Source of the DNA: Fimbriimonadaceae bacterium
GTDB taxonomy: Bacteria; Armatimonadota; Fimbriimonadia; Fimbriimonadales; Fimbriimonadaceae
Reading direction: 5' to 3'
Length of the DNA: 45,063 bases
Assembly (NCBI GenBank): GCA_025455775.1
Contig: JALOLT010000022.1
Span: 1 to 45,063 of the forward strand
Of this stretch, positions 34,004 to 43,100 are shown piece after piece (position 1 is the first letter of the stretch; every line of letters begins with the position of its first letter). The notes below the pieces were generated by a model that was not told where the DNA came from, did not search any database, and saw only the letters and a program-made list of their open reading frames with translations. A program made the position numbers and the translations under genes.

Positions 34004-34363
34004 ATGAGAGAAAGCAGAAACAGAAAAGGTACCCCTCCCTCTGCAGGGGATTTTCAACGCGTCTTAGTGACCAAGGATGCCCAAGAAATCCATAGTGCTT
34101 ACGAACCACATGATCTTTTGACCGACTTGGGTTATGAGATTGACCCAGAGATGAAAACAAATTCTGGGGTGATCTACCGAATCCCAAACGTGAGGGCGGA
34201 AGACAATCGGCGCAAAGCCATGGATCAAGCAGATAGACTCGCTGGCATCACCCACGGACAAATCGAAAGAGATAAGACGGCGGAAGGTGACCCTGAGTAC
34301 TTCCAGTCAGTAAACGCTATTGATGAGCCTTTGAAAACGACCGCCCGCCTTCAGGATCAATAA
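34004..34363 (+). CDS. Unknown phage structural-region protein
   Basis: A 119-residue polar protein of no known family. N-terminal Arg/Lys-rich stretch (RESRNRKGTPPS), then a predicted mixed alpha/beta part with several Asp/Glu/Arg-rich segments. It sits between the scaffold-like and decoration-like genes and is probably expressed with them. No domain recognised. Confidence 0.5.
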   Translation: MRESRNRKGTPPSAGDFQRVLVTKDAQEIHSAYEPHDLLTDLGYEIDPEMKTNSGVIYRIPNVRAEDNRRKAMDQADRLAGITHGQIERDKTAEGDPEYFQSVNAIDEPLKTTARLQDQ

Positions 34364-34366
34364 AAG

Positions 34367-34894
34367 ATGAGTGCTTATCCAAAAAATGTTTTCACGAAAG
34401 TCGTTGTCCCATTTGATCAAAGCGGTGCGAATACCCTTGGGCTTGTCTCCATTCCCATGGCAGCGAACCAAACGATTAAGCCTGGTGACTTGCTTATCTT
34501 GTCCTCCGGTAAAGCGGCTCAGGCCGTTGCCCTGCCGAGCAACAACAATAGCGTGACAGCGAGTGCAGGAAACCTTGATATCCAGTATGTGGCGGTTGAG
34601 AACGCGACAACTGGTGGTTCCGTTACGAATGCGAACGTGATTCGCTGTATTCCTTTGAGTAACGAGAATCTTGGAATCATTCTCCGTGCCTATGACTCAA
34701 GCCCAGCCAATACGACCCAGGCTAACTTTGCTGTGGGATCTAAGTATCGTCTGGCTCGATGGAGGGGGTCAAGTTCTAGTCAGAGCTGGTATTGCCTGAC
34801 TCCGACAACTGAGAACGGTGATCTAACCCTCGCCTATTTTCACCCAGAAAGCGGTTCGACTGATCAATACACCCTTTTGGTGGTGAAGAAGTAA
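34367..34894 (+). CDS. Phage head decoration-like protein
   Basis: A 175-residue beta-rich protein directly before the major capsid gene (2-base gap). Ser/Thr/Asn-rich, with VVVPFDQSGANTLGLVSIPM and KPGDLLILSSGKAAQAV segments. Its position and composition fit a head decoration or stabilisation protein. It could also be a head-fibre base. There is no diagnostic motif; the function is by position. Confidence 0.5.
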   Translation: MSAYPKNVFTKVVVPFDQSGANTLGLVSIPMAANQTIKPGDLLILSSGKAAQAVALPSNNNSVTASAGNLDIQYVAVENATTGGSVTNANVIRCIPLSNENLGIILRAYDSSPANTTQANFAVGSKYRLARWRGSSSSQSWYCLTPTTENGDLTLAYFHPESGSTDQYTLLVVKK

Positions 34895-34896
34895 CC

Positions 34897-35838
34897 ATGA
34901 TTCAAACTATTGCCACAAATCCAGAACTGGCTCGCGTGGGCCTTGCAGCTGTCGTACCAGCCTTTCAATCGAAACAAACGACCTTTTTCCAAATGCTTAA
35001 AGCGCAGAAGATTGCGACGAAGCAGCAGTTTGAACGCTTTACTCAAGAAGCGGATCTGATGCTGGCCCCAGTTGTGAATGAGGCTCAAGGGATCCCGACT
35101 CAGCAGATGGAGACTTATAACCAAAAGGACTACCATTGGCGAAAGAGAGGCCTGGGGGTTATGGTCAGTCGTGAAAAGGTTGAAAGTGACCAATACGGCG
35201 TCTTTACCCTCTCCAATATCGGCAAGAAAATTGCCAAGGCGATGAATCAGACCGAGGAGGTTTTAGCTGCAAATCGGATCAACTTTATGACGAGTTCAGC
35301 TACAGAAAATCTAGGGTTGGACGGATCGCCCTTGTGCTCCAGTATCGGACTGGGAGGAGGACACCCTCTGGAATCAGGCGTTGGCAACAACCGCGGCGTT
35401 CTGGTAAATGGAATTTATGTGGATGTCTTACCCAGCTATAACGCCCTGATGATGGCGACAGCTGAACTGATGGGCCAAGTGAGCCACAAGGGCCTTCCGA
35501 TGCCTTCGGCAGGTCCTTATCGGATCATTTGCAGCAGAAACTACAAGTGGGTCTTCGATACAATCGTCGGGAGTACTCAGAGAGCTCAGACGAGCGATAA
35601 CGATAAGAACGTCGCGATAGATCTGATTAGTCAGGTGTATTGGAATCCTTATCTGACATCTCCTGGTTCGTGGGGCCTTCTCGCCGAAGACGCTGACGTC
35701 TTTCACCGATTGACTTTCGGAGGTAAAACGTTTGAAAGTGAATACGTTAAGGGGAAACAAGTCTACGCTTATTACGCAACCGAAGTCTATGAGTATGGCC
35801 ACCGTGACTGGCGCGGATTCTGGGGAACCACTCCATAA
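34897..35838 (+). CDS. Major capsid protein (HK97 fold)
   Basis: A 313-residue protein following the decoration-like gene. The N-terminal helix (residues 1-45), the SREKVESDQYGVFTLSNIGKKIAKAMNQTEEVLAANRINF segment and the C-terminal SPGSWGLLAEDADVFHRLTFGGKTFESEYV segment fit the capsid fold of podovirus-like and siphovirus-like phages: long spine helix, then beta-rich P and E domains. No prohead protease is seen; a scaffold-dependent assembly is implied by the upstream acidic protein. Confidence 0.82.
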   Translation: MIQTIATNPELARVGLAAVVPAFQSKQTTFFQMLKAQKIATKQQFERFTQEADLMLAPVVNEAQGIPTQQMETYNQKDYHWRKRGLGVMVSREKVESDQYGVFTLSNIGKKIAKAMNQTEEVLAANRINFMTSSATENLGLDGSPLCSSIGLGGGHPLESGVGNNRGVLVNGIYVDVLPSYNALMMATAELMGQVSHKGLPMPSAGPYRIICSRNYKWVFDTIVGSTQRAQTSDNDKNVAIDLISQVYWNPYLTSPGSWGLLAEDADVFHRLTFGGKTFESEYVKGKQVYAYYATEVYEYGHRDWRGFWGTTP

Positions 35839-35843
35839 AAAAT

Positions 35844-36332
35844 ATGAGTCTACACACTAACAGCAACGGCTTTCAGCGCAAAGCCTTTCTCACTGTGAAT
35901 GGACCGCTCGATAACGATCTGGTCGCCTTTCACGTGGTAGTGGATGTGACAAGCGGAGGGGGGGTAACCCCCATTCTTCCTGATCATGCGATTCCCCCAG
36001 GTCATAAGGCGTTTCTCCAAGGGTTCAGTCTCACCACCGACGGAAACGCTTGGACAGGGGGCGAGTCGGTAAGTCTTGTCGATGGCTCAGACGGCCAGGC
36101 GACGACATTCGCCACGATCACCCAAGCCAACCTCCCCACTCTAACGAATCCGATTCGACTAGGTCACCTTGGCACTGTCACTCCATCAGCTGGATTGGCG
36201 AGTGGGTCAAGGGCAGGGCGAGGCATCAGCTTTGCCAGAACCGGAACCTTTGCTGGGAACGCAACTCTGAAACTTGCAGCCTGGGGGGTTGTCCGTGCCG
36301 ACCAAGCCGATCAGATAGGATCTGGGATTTAA
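35844..36332 (+). CDS. Unknown beta-rich phage structural protein
   Basis: A 162-residue protein, Gly/Ser/Thr-rich, no recognised family. Strand-like segments (LVAFHVVVDVTSGGGVTPIL, ATLKLAAWGVVRADQ) suggest a beta-sandwich, as in small head or connector proteins. It follows the capsid gene by 5 bases and precedes a gene with a hairpin inside it. Possibly a head-surface or neck protein. Confidence 0.5.
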   Translation: MSLHTNSNGFQRKAFLTVNGPLDNDLVAFHVVVDVTSGGGVTPILPDHAIPPGHKAFLQGFSLTTDGNAWTGGESVSLVDGSDGQATTFATITQANLPTLTNPIRLGHLGTVTPSAGLASGSRAGRGISFARTGTFAGNATLKLAAWGVVRADQADQIGSGI

Positions 36333-36348
36333 AGGAGCTTGATCACTC

Positions 36349-36993
36349 ATGGATCAGTGGCTTCTTCCTTTCGCATCCTTCGCCACGGGGTTTTGGAGGC
36401 CTGATCCCCCTGGTTTCTCCATCGCCCAAAACCTTGCCAAGACCGCTCCGGACGATTTGTCCGGAGCGGTCTTTTCCTTTCTCGAACCAGGTGTGACTCC
36501 AGTGTCCTCGTCACCGTTTGACCTGAACGTCACTCTGAACCCAATCCCTTCCTTGCCCCAATCCTCCACCTTATGGTTAAGGCTTGGCGAGGGGCTTGGG
36601 GTCGTTTTGGTTCAGGTCTTTACCGGGGATGAAGAGTGGGGTTCCTGGTTTTTGTCCATCGGAAACGCCCTCGAGACTCACATCTTGAGTCACCCGAAGC
36701 TGCTCCCCCCCGGAGAGGAGATCACCGTGGTGGTGAGGCCCCTCGCAGGAATGAAAAGTTTAAGGGTGACCTGGTTGGCGATCCGGCAAGCCGAGGGCGA
36801 TCCGTCGAGATTCGAAGAGAGCCCTTATCACCTGGATCAAGGGGGAAGGGGGCGTTTCAATCCCCAAGGTGAGGGCTCCTTTTTGCAGCCCAGGCATCCC
36901 GAATCACCTCCTCCCAAAACTTGGCCTTGGGGGGCGAGTCACGACTTCTTTCGGCCAAGTCGACTCCGCGAAGACGGGGATAACAGTCCATGA
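36349..36993 (+). CDS. Unknown phage protein with a terminator-like hairpin in its frame
   Basis: A 214-residue protein I do not recognise. AAAGGAG lies 11 bases before ATG 36349. Residues about 31-42 are encoded by a strong hairpin (36439-36473). The C-terminal half is rich in Pro, Gly and charged residues. It could be a neck or tail accessory protein. The stop overlaps the adaptor start as ATGA. If the true start is downstream of the hairpin, the nearest in-frame alternative (GTG 36493) has no ribosome site, so the full-length frame is preferred. Confidence 0.55.
   Translation: MDQWLLPFASFATGFWRPDPPGFSIAQNLAKTAPDDLSGAVFSFLEPGVTPVSSSPFDLNVTLNPIPSLPQSSTLWLRLGEGLGVVLVQVFTGDEEWGSWFLSIGNALETHILSHPKLLPPGEEITVVVRPLAGMKSLRVTWLAIRQAEGDPSRFEESPYHLDQGGRGRFNPQGEGSFLQPRHPESPPPKTWPWGASHDFFRPSRLREDGDNSP
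36439..36473 (+). terminator. Terminator-like hairpin within a phage frame
   Basis: AAGACCGCTCCGGAC (36439-36453), loop GATTT, GTCCGGAGCGGTCTT (36459-36473): a perfect 15-bp stem. The T run is TTTTCCTTT. The outer ends (AAGACCG / CGGTCTT) resemble those of the endolysin hairpin. It separates the head region from the tail region and would give polarity or conditional read-through. Confidence 0.72.
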
Positions 36994-37631
36994 CAGTATC
37001 TGAAGCAATCGACCGCGCGCGGCTCACTTACCCTGAAATGCTAGCTCCCCAGGCCCTCGTTTACCTGCAAGAAGTCGTTCGGGACGTCTTGCAAGACGTA
37101 AAAGCGGAGCGAACGAAAATCCAGATTGATGTTTCCCCGGGGGAGAGCCAGTACCTTCTTCCCCAGGGGACTTTGTCTGTTTGGACAGCCGCCTATGTGG
37201 CAGGAGTTGGTGATGCCTGGAGTCTTCGGTGTACAACCGAGGAGGAGCTGGATGACATTGAACCCCTGTGGCGGGAGCTTGCCTTAGAGGCGGAGCCTCG
37301 ACTCTTTTTCGTTTCTGGCTCCAAGATCTGGCTCTATCCGGCACCCCAAAGCCCAACCGTAGCAGGATATCCCCGCTTGGTGCTCTCGGCAACCGTCGCT
37401 CCAACGCTCACACCCACAACTTTGCTCCCCACGATCTTGGATGGTGGAGCTTACGTGGAGGGAATCAAGGCTAAGTACGCCAGCGATCTGAGGCTAGAGG
37501 CCAAGGAAGTTCACGAGCTCGCTTACATTCGGGAGAAGGAAAAGGCGATTCTTGCCGAACGGCGGAGACAACCAAACGGGCCTCAGGGCTGGAGAGGGAA
37601 CTGGGTCAATGGCCAAAGGGGGATCGTTTGA
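36990..37631 (+). CDS. Phage head-tail adaptor-like protein
   Basis: A 213-residue protein. The N-terminal VSEAIDRARLTYPEMLAPQALVYLQEVVRDVLQDV helices, then beta segments including KIQIDVSPGESQYLLPQG, then SGSKIWLYPAPQSP and a C-terminal helix (VHELAYIREKEKAILAERRR). This resembles the gp4/gp11-type adaptor (tail tubular A) proteins that attach the tail to the portal in podoviruses. Start overlaps the previous stop by ATGA. Adaptor function is by order and fold type. Confidence 0.62.
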   Translation: MTVSEAIDRARLTYPEMLAPQALVYLQEVVRDVLQDVKAERTKIQIDVSPGESQYLLPQGTLSVWTAAYVAGVGDAWSLRCTTEEELDDIEPLWRELALEAEPRLFFVSGSKIWLYPAPQSPTVAGYPRLVLSATVAPTLTPTTLLPTILDGGAYVEGIKAKYASDLRLEAKEVHELAYIREKEKAILAERRRQPNGPQGWRGNWVNGQRGIV

Positions 37632-40051
37632 AAGGCCAAGGAGAGGTTTTTTGGCGCCTTTGCGACTCCCAATCCGTTCCTTACCTTGGCTTGTTTTCGG
37701 CGCGAACTCCTGCGAGTTTACGACCTGGCCAAGCCTCCGTGGCAAAAAACATCCGTTGGCAAGATGGTTCCCTGCGCTCGCGTTGGGCAGTCGAAACAGT
37801 GGCACCTCCGCCTCCGGGGGGAGGAACTGCTCTGGGTGGAATTGAGCTTCCCTTTGGCGATTCGCAAAGTGTGGCACTGGTCGCCCTGGCAGTCCCTGGG
37901 CAGGGCAGTCAGGTATGGGCAAATGTCTTTAATGGCTCCGCTTGGGGAGGATGGTTTGAGGTGACAAGTTCATCTGGCCAAAACGGGAACACACGATTGA
38001 CCGGAAACAAGTGCCTTTTTTGTGCCACAAAGCTTGGGGTTTTTGTCCAGGATGGTGTGTCTCTCCCGCGTCTCATCTCCCTTTCCGCCCTTGGGAGTGG
38101 CAGTGCCAGAATCATGCGGGCCATTCCCGCTCCGAGTGCATTGGTTGCTTCAAATCCAGTCTTCGGAGGAGGGAAACGCCTCAATCTCTCGCTTGTTCCG
38201 ACAGTCACGGATTCTGGTCAATCTCGGTTGACCTTTGATTCCTCCTGGCAGTTGAATTTGGCAAATCCGTCAGTTGGTGATTGGGCGCAGGCTTCGGTCA
38301 CGCCAGTCACTTTCACTCATGGAAGACAGGTTTGGATCGTCGTTTCTCCTTCGGCTGGCTCCCACTTCGACCCGGTTTGGCTGAGAAGCTTTCGTTGGGA
38401 GGTTGTCTTAGCAGATGGGTCGCGACAGGTGATTCAGGATGTCGAGGCAGGAATCGACAATGCCTTTGCGGTGGAGACCAACAGTCCCGCGACCGCCCTC
38501 TTCGCTTTTCCCTTGAGCTTGCCACCAGGGGGTTGGTCGGTCCAAGGAATGCGCTTGACCGTGATCAGTGGGTTTTCCTTTACAGGGAATCTTTCATTCC
38601 AAATGGTGAGCGAAGGCGGGAAGGTGCCAGGCGGGGCGACTTACGGAGTCTCCTGGGCAAACCCTGGATCTCGTTGCGAGGGGCCTGGCATTGTTTTGGG
38701 GCTCCCTCAGTTACAAGGGGCAGAGTCAGGCAAGGCCAGAACACTCTTGACAAAGGGAGGGGTTCAAACCCTGGCTGGCACTCGCCTACCCAGTGGATTC
38801 CTCTTGCCTCTCGATGGTCGCCTGACCTATGAGGTAAGGGTTCCTGTTACCTCTTCTCCAAGCTCTGATGCAAACCAAGGAGTGAGTCAGATTCGGCTCT
38901 ATCGCCGGGATGGGGGGGAAGATGCTTTCTCGCTGATCCAAGAGATTACAGCGGCAAGCTGGAACGGAACGACCTGGTCTCCCGTGGCACCCTTCAGTGG
39001 GTTCGGGGTGAGTCAGGTGGTCGAAGACCATGTCGGGCCAGAAGAGAAAGACTTCACCCAAGCTCTCCCAGACTCAGGAGTCTTGACACCGCCGGTGGGA
39101 GAGGGGATGGCGAGTTGGGGGGATCGGTTGGGAATTATCAGTGGAAATAGGATCTGGCTTTCCGAAGCAGGAAAGCCTGCCTCGTTCCGTGCTTCTGCCA
39201 GAACGTTGCAAGGGATTCCCCTGTGGGAAACAGCTTTCACGGCTGATCTCCCTGAATCGGAAAAGGCAGTCGCTCTCTTGAGTCAGCCAGGTACAGGGGC
39301 CCTATTGGTCTTCGGCCAGAACAATCTGTATCGCCTCTCGCGTTTCCAATTATCGTTGGTTGCCAAGGTTTCCTGCGCCTCTCCCCACGCTGTCTGCCAG
39401 TCTCAGACGTCACTGTTTTGGGTTGGAGCCAGGGGGGAGGTCTGGAGATGGGGAAGCTCCCTTGCCGAAATCACAATCGGGAGAATTCCTCGCTTCGCTG
39501 TCCCAGGTGAGGTCAAGGTCGGTGCTCACGGAGAGCGAGTCTTTTTTGGAACCTCAGGAGGGGCGATGATCTGGAACGAGGTAATAAAGGAGTGGGAGAG
39601 TGAGGACGTTTTTCAGCCAAGGACAGCAGCCTGGCTTCGAAGCGGTACCCACTTTCTTCTGGCTCTGGACTCCGCCGGAAGTCTCCGCCGCCACGAGATG
39701 GTCGGCCTGACGAATCCAGTGGAAAGTGCCGTTCGGTTCTCGATCCCTGCTTCGAGCCCTGACCAGAGAATGAGCCTTCGCAGAGGTCTTGTCGAGTCAG
39801 CTCCCGACCCTTCGGGAACGATGACCTTTACCAGACTTTTCCGCCATGGGTCGCCCCCGAGCGTCGGCTCGGCAACCCTTGCTGGTGGAGTTTGGCGACA
39901 CGATCAGGCCCCCAACGGTGGTGTGCCTGGGGGAGTTGGATACGGGGCAGAAGTCCTGGTTGAATGGCAGGGAGCCGGCGGCTTGGCCATCACGACTTTG
40001 GCGATCGAGCTCGGGCAAACGGTTGGGGGAGGGCCAGATGCAACCCCCTGA
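37628..40051 (+). CDS. Large phage tail protein (nozzle/hub-like)
   Basis: An 807-residue beta-rich protein. The N-terminus ARTPASLRPGQASVAKNIRWQDGSLRSR is a common start of large tail proteins that form the tail tube or nozzle; the body consists of many strand-rich repeats with WXXG-like turns. It follows the adaptor and precedes ejection-type proteins, where tail tubular B sits in T7-like phages. The start is TTG 37628, overlapping the adaptor stop (TTGA), with AAAGGGGG six bases upstream. Propeller-like folds are an inference. Confidence 0.6.
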   Translation: MKGQGEVFWRLCDSQSVPYLGLFSARTPASLRPGQASVAKNIRWQDGSLRSRWAVETVAPPPPGGGTALGGIELPFGDSQSVALVALAVPGQGSQVWANVFNGSAWGGWFEVTSSSGQNGNTRLTGNKCLFCATKLGVFVQDGVSLPRLISLSALGSGSARIMRAIPAPSALVASNPVFGGGKRLNLSLVPTVTDSGQSRLTFDSSWQLNLANPSVGDWAQASVTPVTFTHGRQVWIVVSPSAGSHFDPVWLRSFRWEVVLADGSRQVIQDVEAGIDNAFAVETNSPATALFAFPLSLPPGGWSVQGMRLTVISGFSFTGNLSFQMVSEGGKVPGGATYGVSWANPGSRCEGPGIVLGLPQLQGAESGKARTLLTKGGVQTLAGTRLPSGFLLPLDGRLTYEVRVPVTSSPSSDANQGVSQIRLYRRDGGEDAFSLIQEITAASWNGTTWSPVAPFSGFGVSQVVEDHVGPEEKDFTQALPDSGVLTPPVGEGMASWGDRLGIISGNRIWLSEAGKPASFRASARTLQGIPLWETAFTADLPESEKAVALLSQPGTGALLVFGQNNLYRLSRFQLSLVAKVSCASPHAVCQSQTSLFWVGARGEVWRWGSSLAEITIGRIPRFAVPGEVKVGAHGERVFFGTSGGAMIWNEVIKEWESEDVFQPRTAAWLRSGTHFLLALDSAGSLRRHEMVGLTNPVESAVRFSIPASSPDQRMSLRRGLVESAPDPSGTMTFTRLFRHGSPPSVGSATLAGGVWRHDQAPNGGVPGGVGYGAEVLVEWQGAGGLAITTLAIELGQTVGGGPDATP

Positions 40052-40499
40052 CCTCGTGAGCGACCTTCAAGAGAGGGTGGCTTGGCTTGAGCAAGCTCTG
40101 GTGCGGAAGGAGTCCCAGGTGGCCCCCTCGCCTAGTTCTGCTCACCCCCTGATGCTCCCTTCGCCAGTTCTCCTCGCATCGGGAACTGACCTCCTCGACT
40201 GGATCACCATCGAGGGGGCTCGGTTTCTTCCCGCGGGATCTCGCATCGCTTGGATTCAGGGACTCGTGCATACAGGCCAGAACTGGCAAGTGATTTTGGG
40301 TCGAACAGACTCAAATTCTCATGCCTTCCGGCTCGCTGCCGTGAGGGCTGGTGGGGATGCCGACACTCTCGCTTGTCTTTCGGTTGCTCCCTTAACCCTC
40401 GCTCCTGATCTGAGCTTTCAGCTCGCTGTCACATCACATCCCGACCCCCAACCAGACGCCTGGAGAGAATGGCAAATCTGGCTTTGGGGGTCTTCGTAA
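40038..40499 (+). CDS. Small phage tail-region protein, coiled-coil start
   Basis: A 153-residue protein beginning at ATG 40038 (GGGGGAGGG upstream), 14 bases inside the previous gene. The first 30 residues (DLVSDLQERVAWLEQALVRKES) form a coiled coil; the rest is beta-rich, ending in WQIWLWGSS. It may be a tail tip or chaperone-type protein. A frame open from 39846 would overlap the tail gene far more; the later start is preferred. Confidence 0.5.
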   Translation: MQPPDLVSDLQERVAWLEQALVRKESQVAPSPSSAHPLMLPSPVLLASGTDLLDWITIEGARFLPAGSRIAWIQGLVHTGQNWQVILGRTDSNSHAFRLAAVRAGGDADTLACLSVAPLTLAPDLSFQLAVTSHPDPQPDAWREWQIWLWGSS

Positions 40500-40524
40500 A
40501 CCCTGGAGAAACAAAGAAAAAACT

Positions 40525-41355
40525 GTGAGCCTCTTAAAATCAATCGGGAAAGCAGTGAGCTCTCCCTTCAATAGCTTGGGTCGTCTGACTGGGGTCAAGA
40601 TCAATCCATTTCGGATCCAAGACTCCAAGATAACGTCCCCCCAACTGAATCTCGACGACGCTCTGAGCGTGGCTGGCTGGGCAAAGAATCCAGCCGCTAG
40701 CTTGCTGGGCGATGCCTTGGGTTCTCTTTCGTCGCCTGCTGGCGGTGGGAATGGCCCAAGCAGGGGAGAAGCCCTGACGGAGCTGTCTGCCTTTGCTGCC
40801 GAGCTCGCTCGACGTGAAGTCCAACGGAACCTCACCACAGAACCAACTCGCAACGATCTGATCGACCAAGCCGTTGCGTCCCTGAGCCCGGGATCAAGCC
40901 TGACCCTCGCCCAAAGATTCCGAACCACCTCACTGCAGCAAGGCAGAAAGGCAGCCGAGCGCAGAGCGATGGAAGCCAGAGCTAAGGGCTATGCAACAGG
41001 AGTTCAGTCTGGGATTGCCGAAGAGGCAGAAAGCCAGGCGAACGATCTCGCCGGTCGGATGTTGGCAGACCTTCTCTCGCCAGAGTCTGGGGCTAAAAGA
41101 GCTGTCGCTGCGGCTGATCTCTTGCGGCCAAGTCTCTCTGCGACTGCTTTCGCCTTCTCGAACCAACGCCAAAACATCTCGGATTCCCAGCGACAGCAAC
41201 TCTTTGATCGCCAGATGGAAGCCACTCGGCCTGCCAGTCTGGGAGAGTCTCTCGTCGCTCTCGCTCCCGAGATCATCGCCTCTTATCTGGAAACCCAGAA
41301 GCGCAAAAAGTCGCAAACCGATCTTCTCGCAGCGGCGCGGAGGTACCTGCGTTGA
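40525..41355 (+). CDS. Internal virion/ejection-type protein
   Basis: A 276-residue protein starting at GTG 40525. A hydrophobic-amphipathic N-terminus (SIGKAVSSPFNSLGRL), then a long Ala/Gln/Arg-rich helical body (RREVQRNLTTEPTRNDLIDQ, RKAAERRAMEARAKG). This composition is typical of internal core proteins of short-tailed phages that are ejected with the DNA. Its stop overlaps the next start (TTGA). Function is by type and position. Confidence 0.5.
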   Translation: MSLLKSIGKAVSSPFNSLGRLTGVKINPFRIQDSKITSPQLNLDDALSVAGWAKNPAASLLGDALGSLSSPAGGGNGPSRGEALTELSAFAAELARREVQRNLTTEPTRNDLIDQAVASLSPGSSLTLAQRFRTTSLQQGRKAAERRAMEARAKGYATGVQSGIAEEAESQANDLAGRMLADLLSPESGAKRAVAAADLLRPSLSATAFAFSNQRQNISDSQRQQLFDRQMEATRPASLGESLVALAPEIIASYLETQKRKKSQTDLLAAARRYLR

Positions 41356-42956
41356 TCAATAAGCTGGTTCAGCAGGCCAGATTCTCGGCACGAGAAGAGC
41401 AACTCAGGAACCAGCTCCGCGATCGCCGAAAGGCACTCGAAGGAGCCTGGCAAGAGCGGCGAGACCTCACTCTGGACTTTCCTGAACCAAGGACTCAGCC
41501 AGTGCAAGAGGTCGCCCTAGCTGCTGGCATCGCTCTACTGGCTCAAGCGATGGGGGCCAGGACTCAGTTCACCCATGGGGGATTTCGCTCCTTTCAGACT
41601 GCGAGGAAGTCGTCGCTCCAACAACAAAGTCTGGTCGACCAACAGGAAGCCCTGGCGCAATTTCGAAAGCAAGACGACGCCTTGTCGGATCAGGCAGCAA
41701 GCCTTCAGCGTTTGCTCAGCGACGATGCTCGGTCCTTAGATCAAGTCGAGAAGGATCGGCTGGCGTGGAACTCCCTTCTTCAGAAAGACCAAACCCAGCG
41801 CGACCTGGCAAAACTTAGGTCATCTGACCAGGCCAAGCGTCTCGCCGTGCAAGTCAGCCGGAATCAAGATCTGAAGGAGCAAGCAGATCGAACTGGCAAC
41901 CAACGAGATCGCGACTTGTCCCAGAAGGATCGAAGTCTCGCTCAGCGCGACAAGGAGATCTCTCTCCGTCAGTCTGCTCAAGCTGACCAGAAGGAGCGAG
42001 ACAAAGCCAGACTGCAGCTCGAGCGGGAGAAGATGGCAGCCCAAGCAGCGCGATTCCGAACCCAAACTCAAAAGTTTGACGAGGTCTTCAACCTGGCTAA
42101 GGGATTAGGAGTCAGCGATGAAGCAGCCCAAGCACTCGCCTATGATGCGATTGGAGTAAACCTTGCCAAGGCTGGCCTTGCTGGCCCCTTCCCAGCTGGT
42201 TCGACGAGGTCGAGGGATGGGGCACGGATGGACGCCATCCTGTCTCAGCAGGTGAACAGCGACTACCTCAACGCTCTGGATGCTCTCGACAGCTTGCGAG
42301 CCAACGGGGCACTCGGAACCGCCAGGAACACTTCTGAGTTTCGCCGAATTGTGATAACACCTTTGCTCCGGGTTGACGAAGAAATCTCCCGCATCATCAA
42401 GGATATTCGCGAACCAGATGAGGACACGGTCGTCCCGGCTGCTGCTAAAGCGTCGCTAAAGTCCCTTGAAGAAAAGCTACTTTTTGTCAGAAGCGTCTTG
42501 AAGGGAGCCATGACTCCGACGACGATCCCTCGAACGGGACTCTCCTGGGGTGGCCACCAAAATGGCAGGATCCCCAGGTCAGCCCTTCGAGAGATTGGAG
42601 GGGCACAGGGCCACTTCATGATGCCGGAAGCGAGCCGCGCCATGGAGCTTTTGATAAAGCAAGCCAGAGCGGACGGAATTGATCTTCGGATCGCGAGCAC
42701 TTATCGCGACTTTGATCACCAGGCTCGCCTGCATAGGCAGAATCCAACCCAGACAGCACCAGCCGGGAGGAGCAATCATGGCTGGGGCAGGGCAGTGGAC
42801 TTCACGACGAAGGGCCGTCTTTTGCGCTTCGATGACCCTGCCTACGCTTGGCTCATGAAGAATGCTTCCCGGTTCGGCTTCATCAATCCGCCTCTCCTGC
42901 GAGATGGAAGGGGGCTCGATGAGGCTTGGCACTGGGAGTTCCACGGGTCTCGCTAG
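41352..42956 (+). CDS. Virion-associated coiled-coil protein with a C-terminal M15 peptidase
   Basis: A 534-residue protein starting at TTG 41352. Residues about 20-260 are an extended coiled coil, rich in Gln, Lys, Arg and Asp (DLSQKDRSLAQRDKEISLRQSAQ). The last 110 residues are a VanY/M15-type LD/DD-carboxypeptidase: SNHGWGRAVDF (His476, Asp483) and EAWHWEFHG (Glu524, His527) are the zinc ligands and catalytic residue. It fits an ejection protein that locally cuts peptidoglycan at entry, as T7 gp16 does with a different enzyme. The role is inference; the peptidase call is firm. Confidence 0.82.
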   Translation: MINKLVQQARFSAREEQLRNQLRDRRKALEGAWQERRDLTLDFPEPRTQPVQEVALAAGIALLAQAMGARTQFTHGGFRSFQTARKSSLQQQSLVDQQEALAQFRKQDDALSDQAASLQRLLSDDARSLDQVEKDRLAWNSLLQKDQTQRDLAKLRSSDQAKRLAVQVSRNQDLKEQADRTGNQRDRDLSQKDRSLAQRDKEISLRQSAQADQKERDKARLQLEREKMAAQAARFRTQTQKFDEVFNLAKGLGVSDEAAQALAYDAIGVNLAKAGLAGPFPAGSTRSRDGARMDAILSQQVNSDYLNALDALDSLRANGALGTARNTSEFRRIVITPLLRVDEEISRIIKDIREPDEDTVVPAAAKASLKSLEEKLLFVRSVLKGAMTPTTIPRTGLSWGGHQNGRIPRSALREIGGAQGHFMMPEASRAMELLIKQARADGIDLRIASTYRDFDHQARLHRQNPTQTAPAGRSNHGWGRAVDFTTKGRLLRFDDPAYAWLMKNASRFGFINPPLLRDGRGLDEAWHWEFHGSR

Positions 42957-42960
42957 GAGC

Positions 42961-43100
42961 AACCATCCTCTTGGTTCGTCCCCCACCCTAGTCGTTCACC
43001 CGAAGGGCGAAGCCTCTGTCCGATCGAACCGGCGGAGGCTTCCAGTAAAGCCCTGGAAATGCTTTAAGGCACCGGTTGTAGCCGGCTCCAAATCCCCGGC
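42961..43100 (+). other. Gene-free gap with consecutive stem-loops
   Basis: Between the M15 gene and the next gene are 195 bases with no convincing frame. Four small stems follow each other: AACCA/TGGTT (42961-42976), AAGCCTC/GAGGCTT (43010-43041), TTCCAG/CTGGAA (43040-43058), GCCGG/CCGGC (43081-43100). They might be an untranslated RNA, a packaging or processing element, or chance. I see no complete tRNA. Confidence 0.35.
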
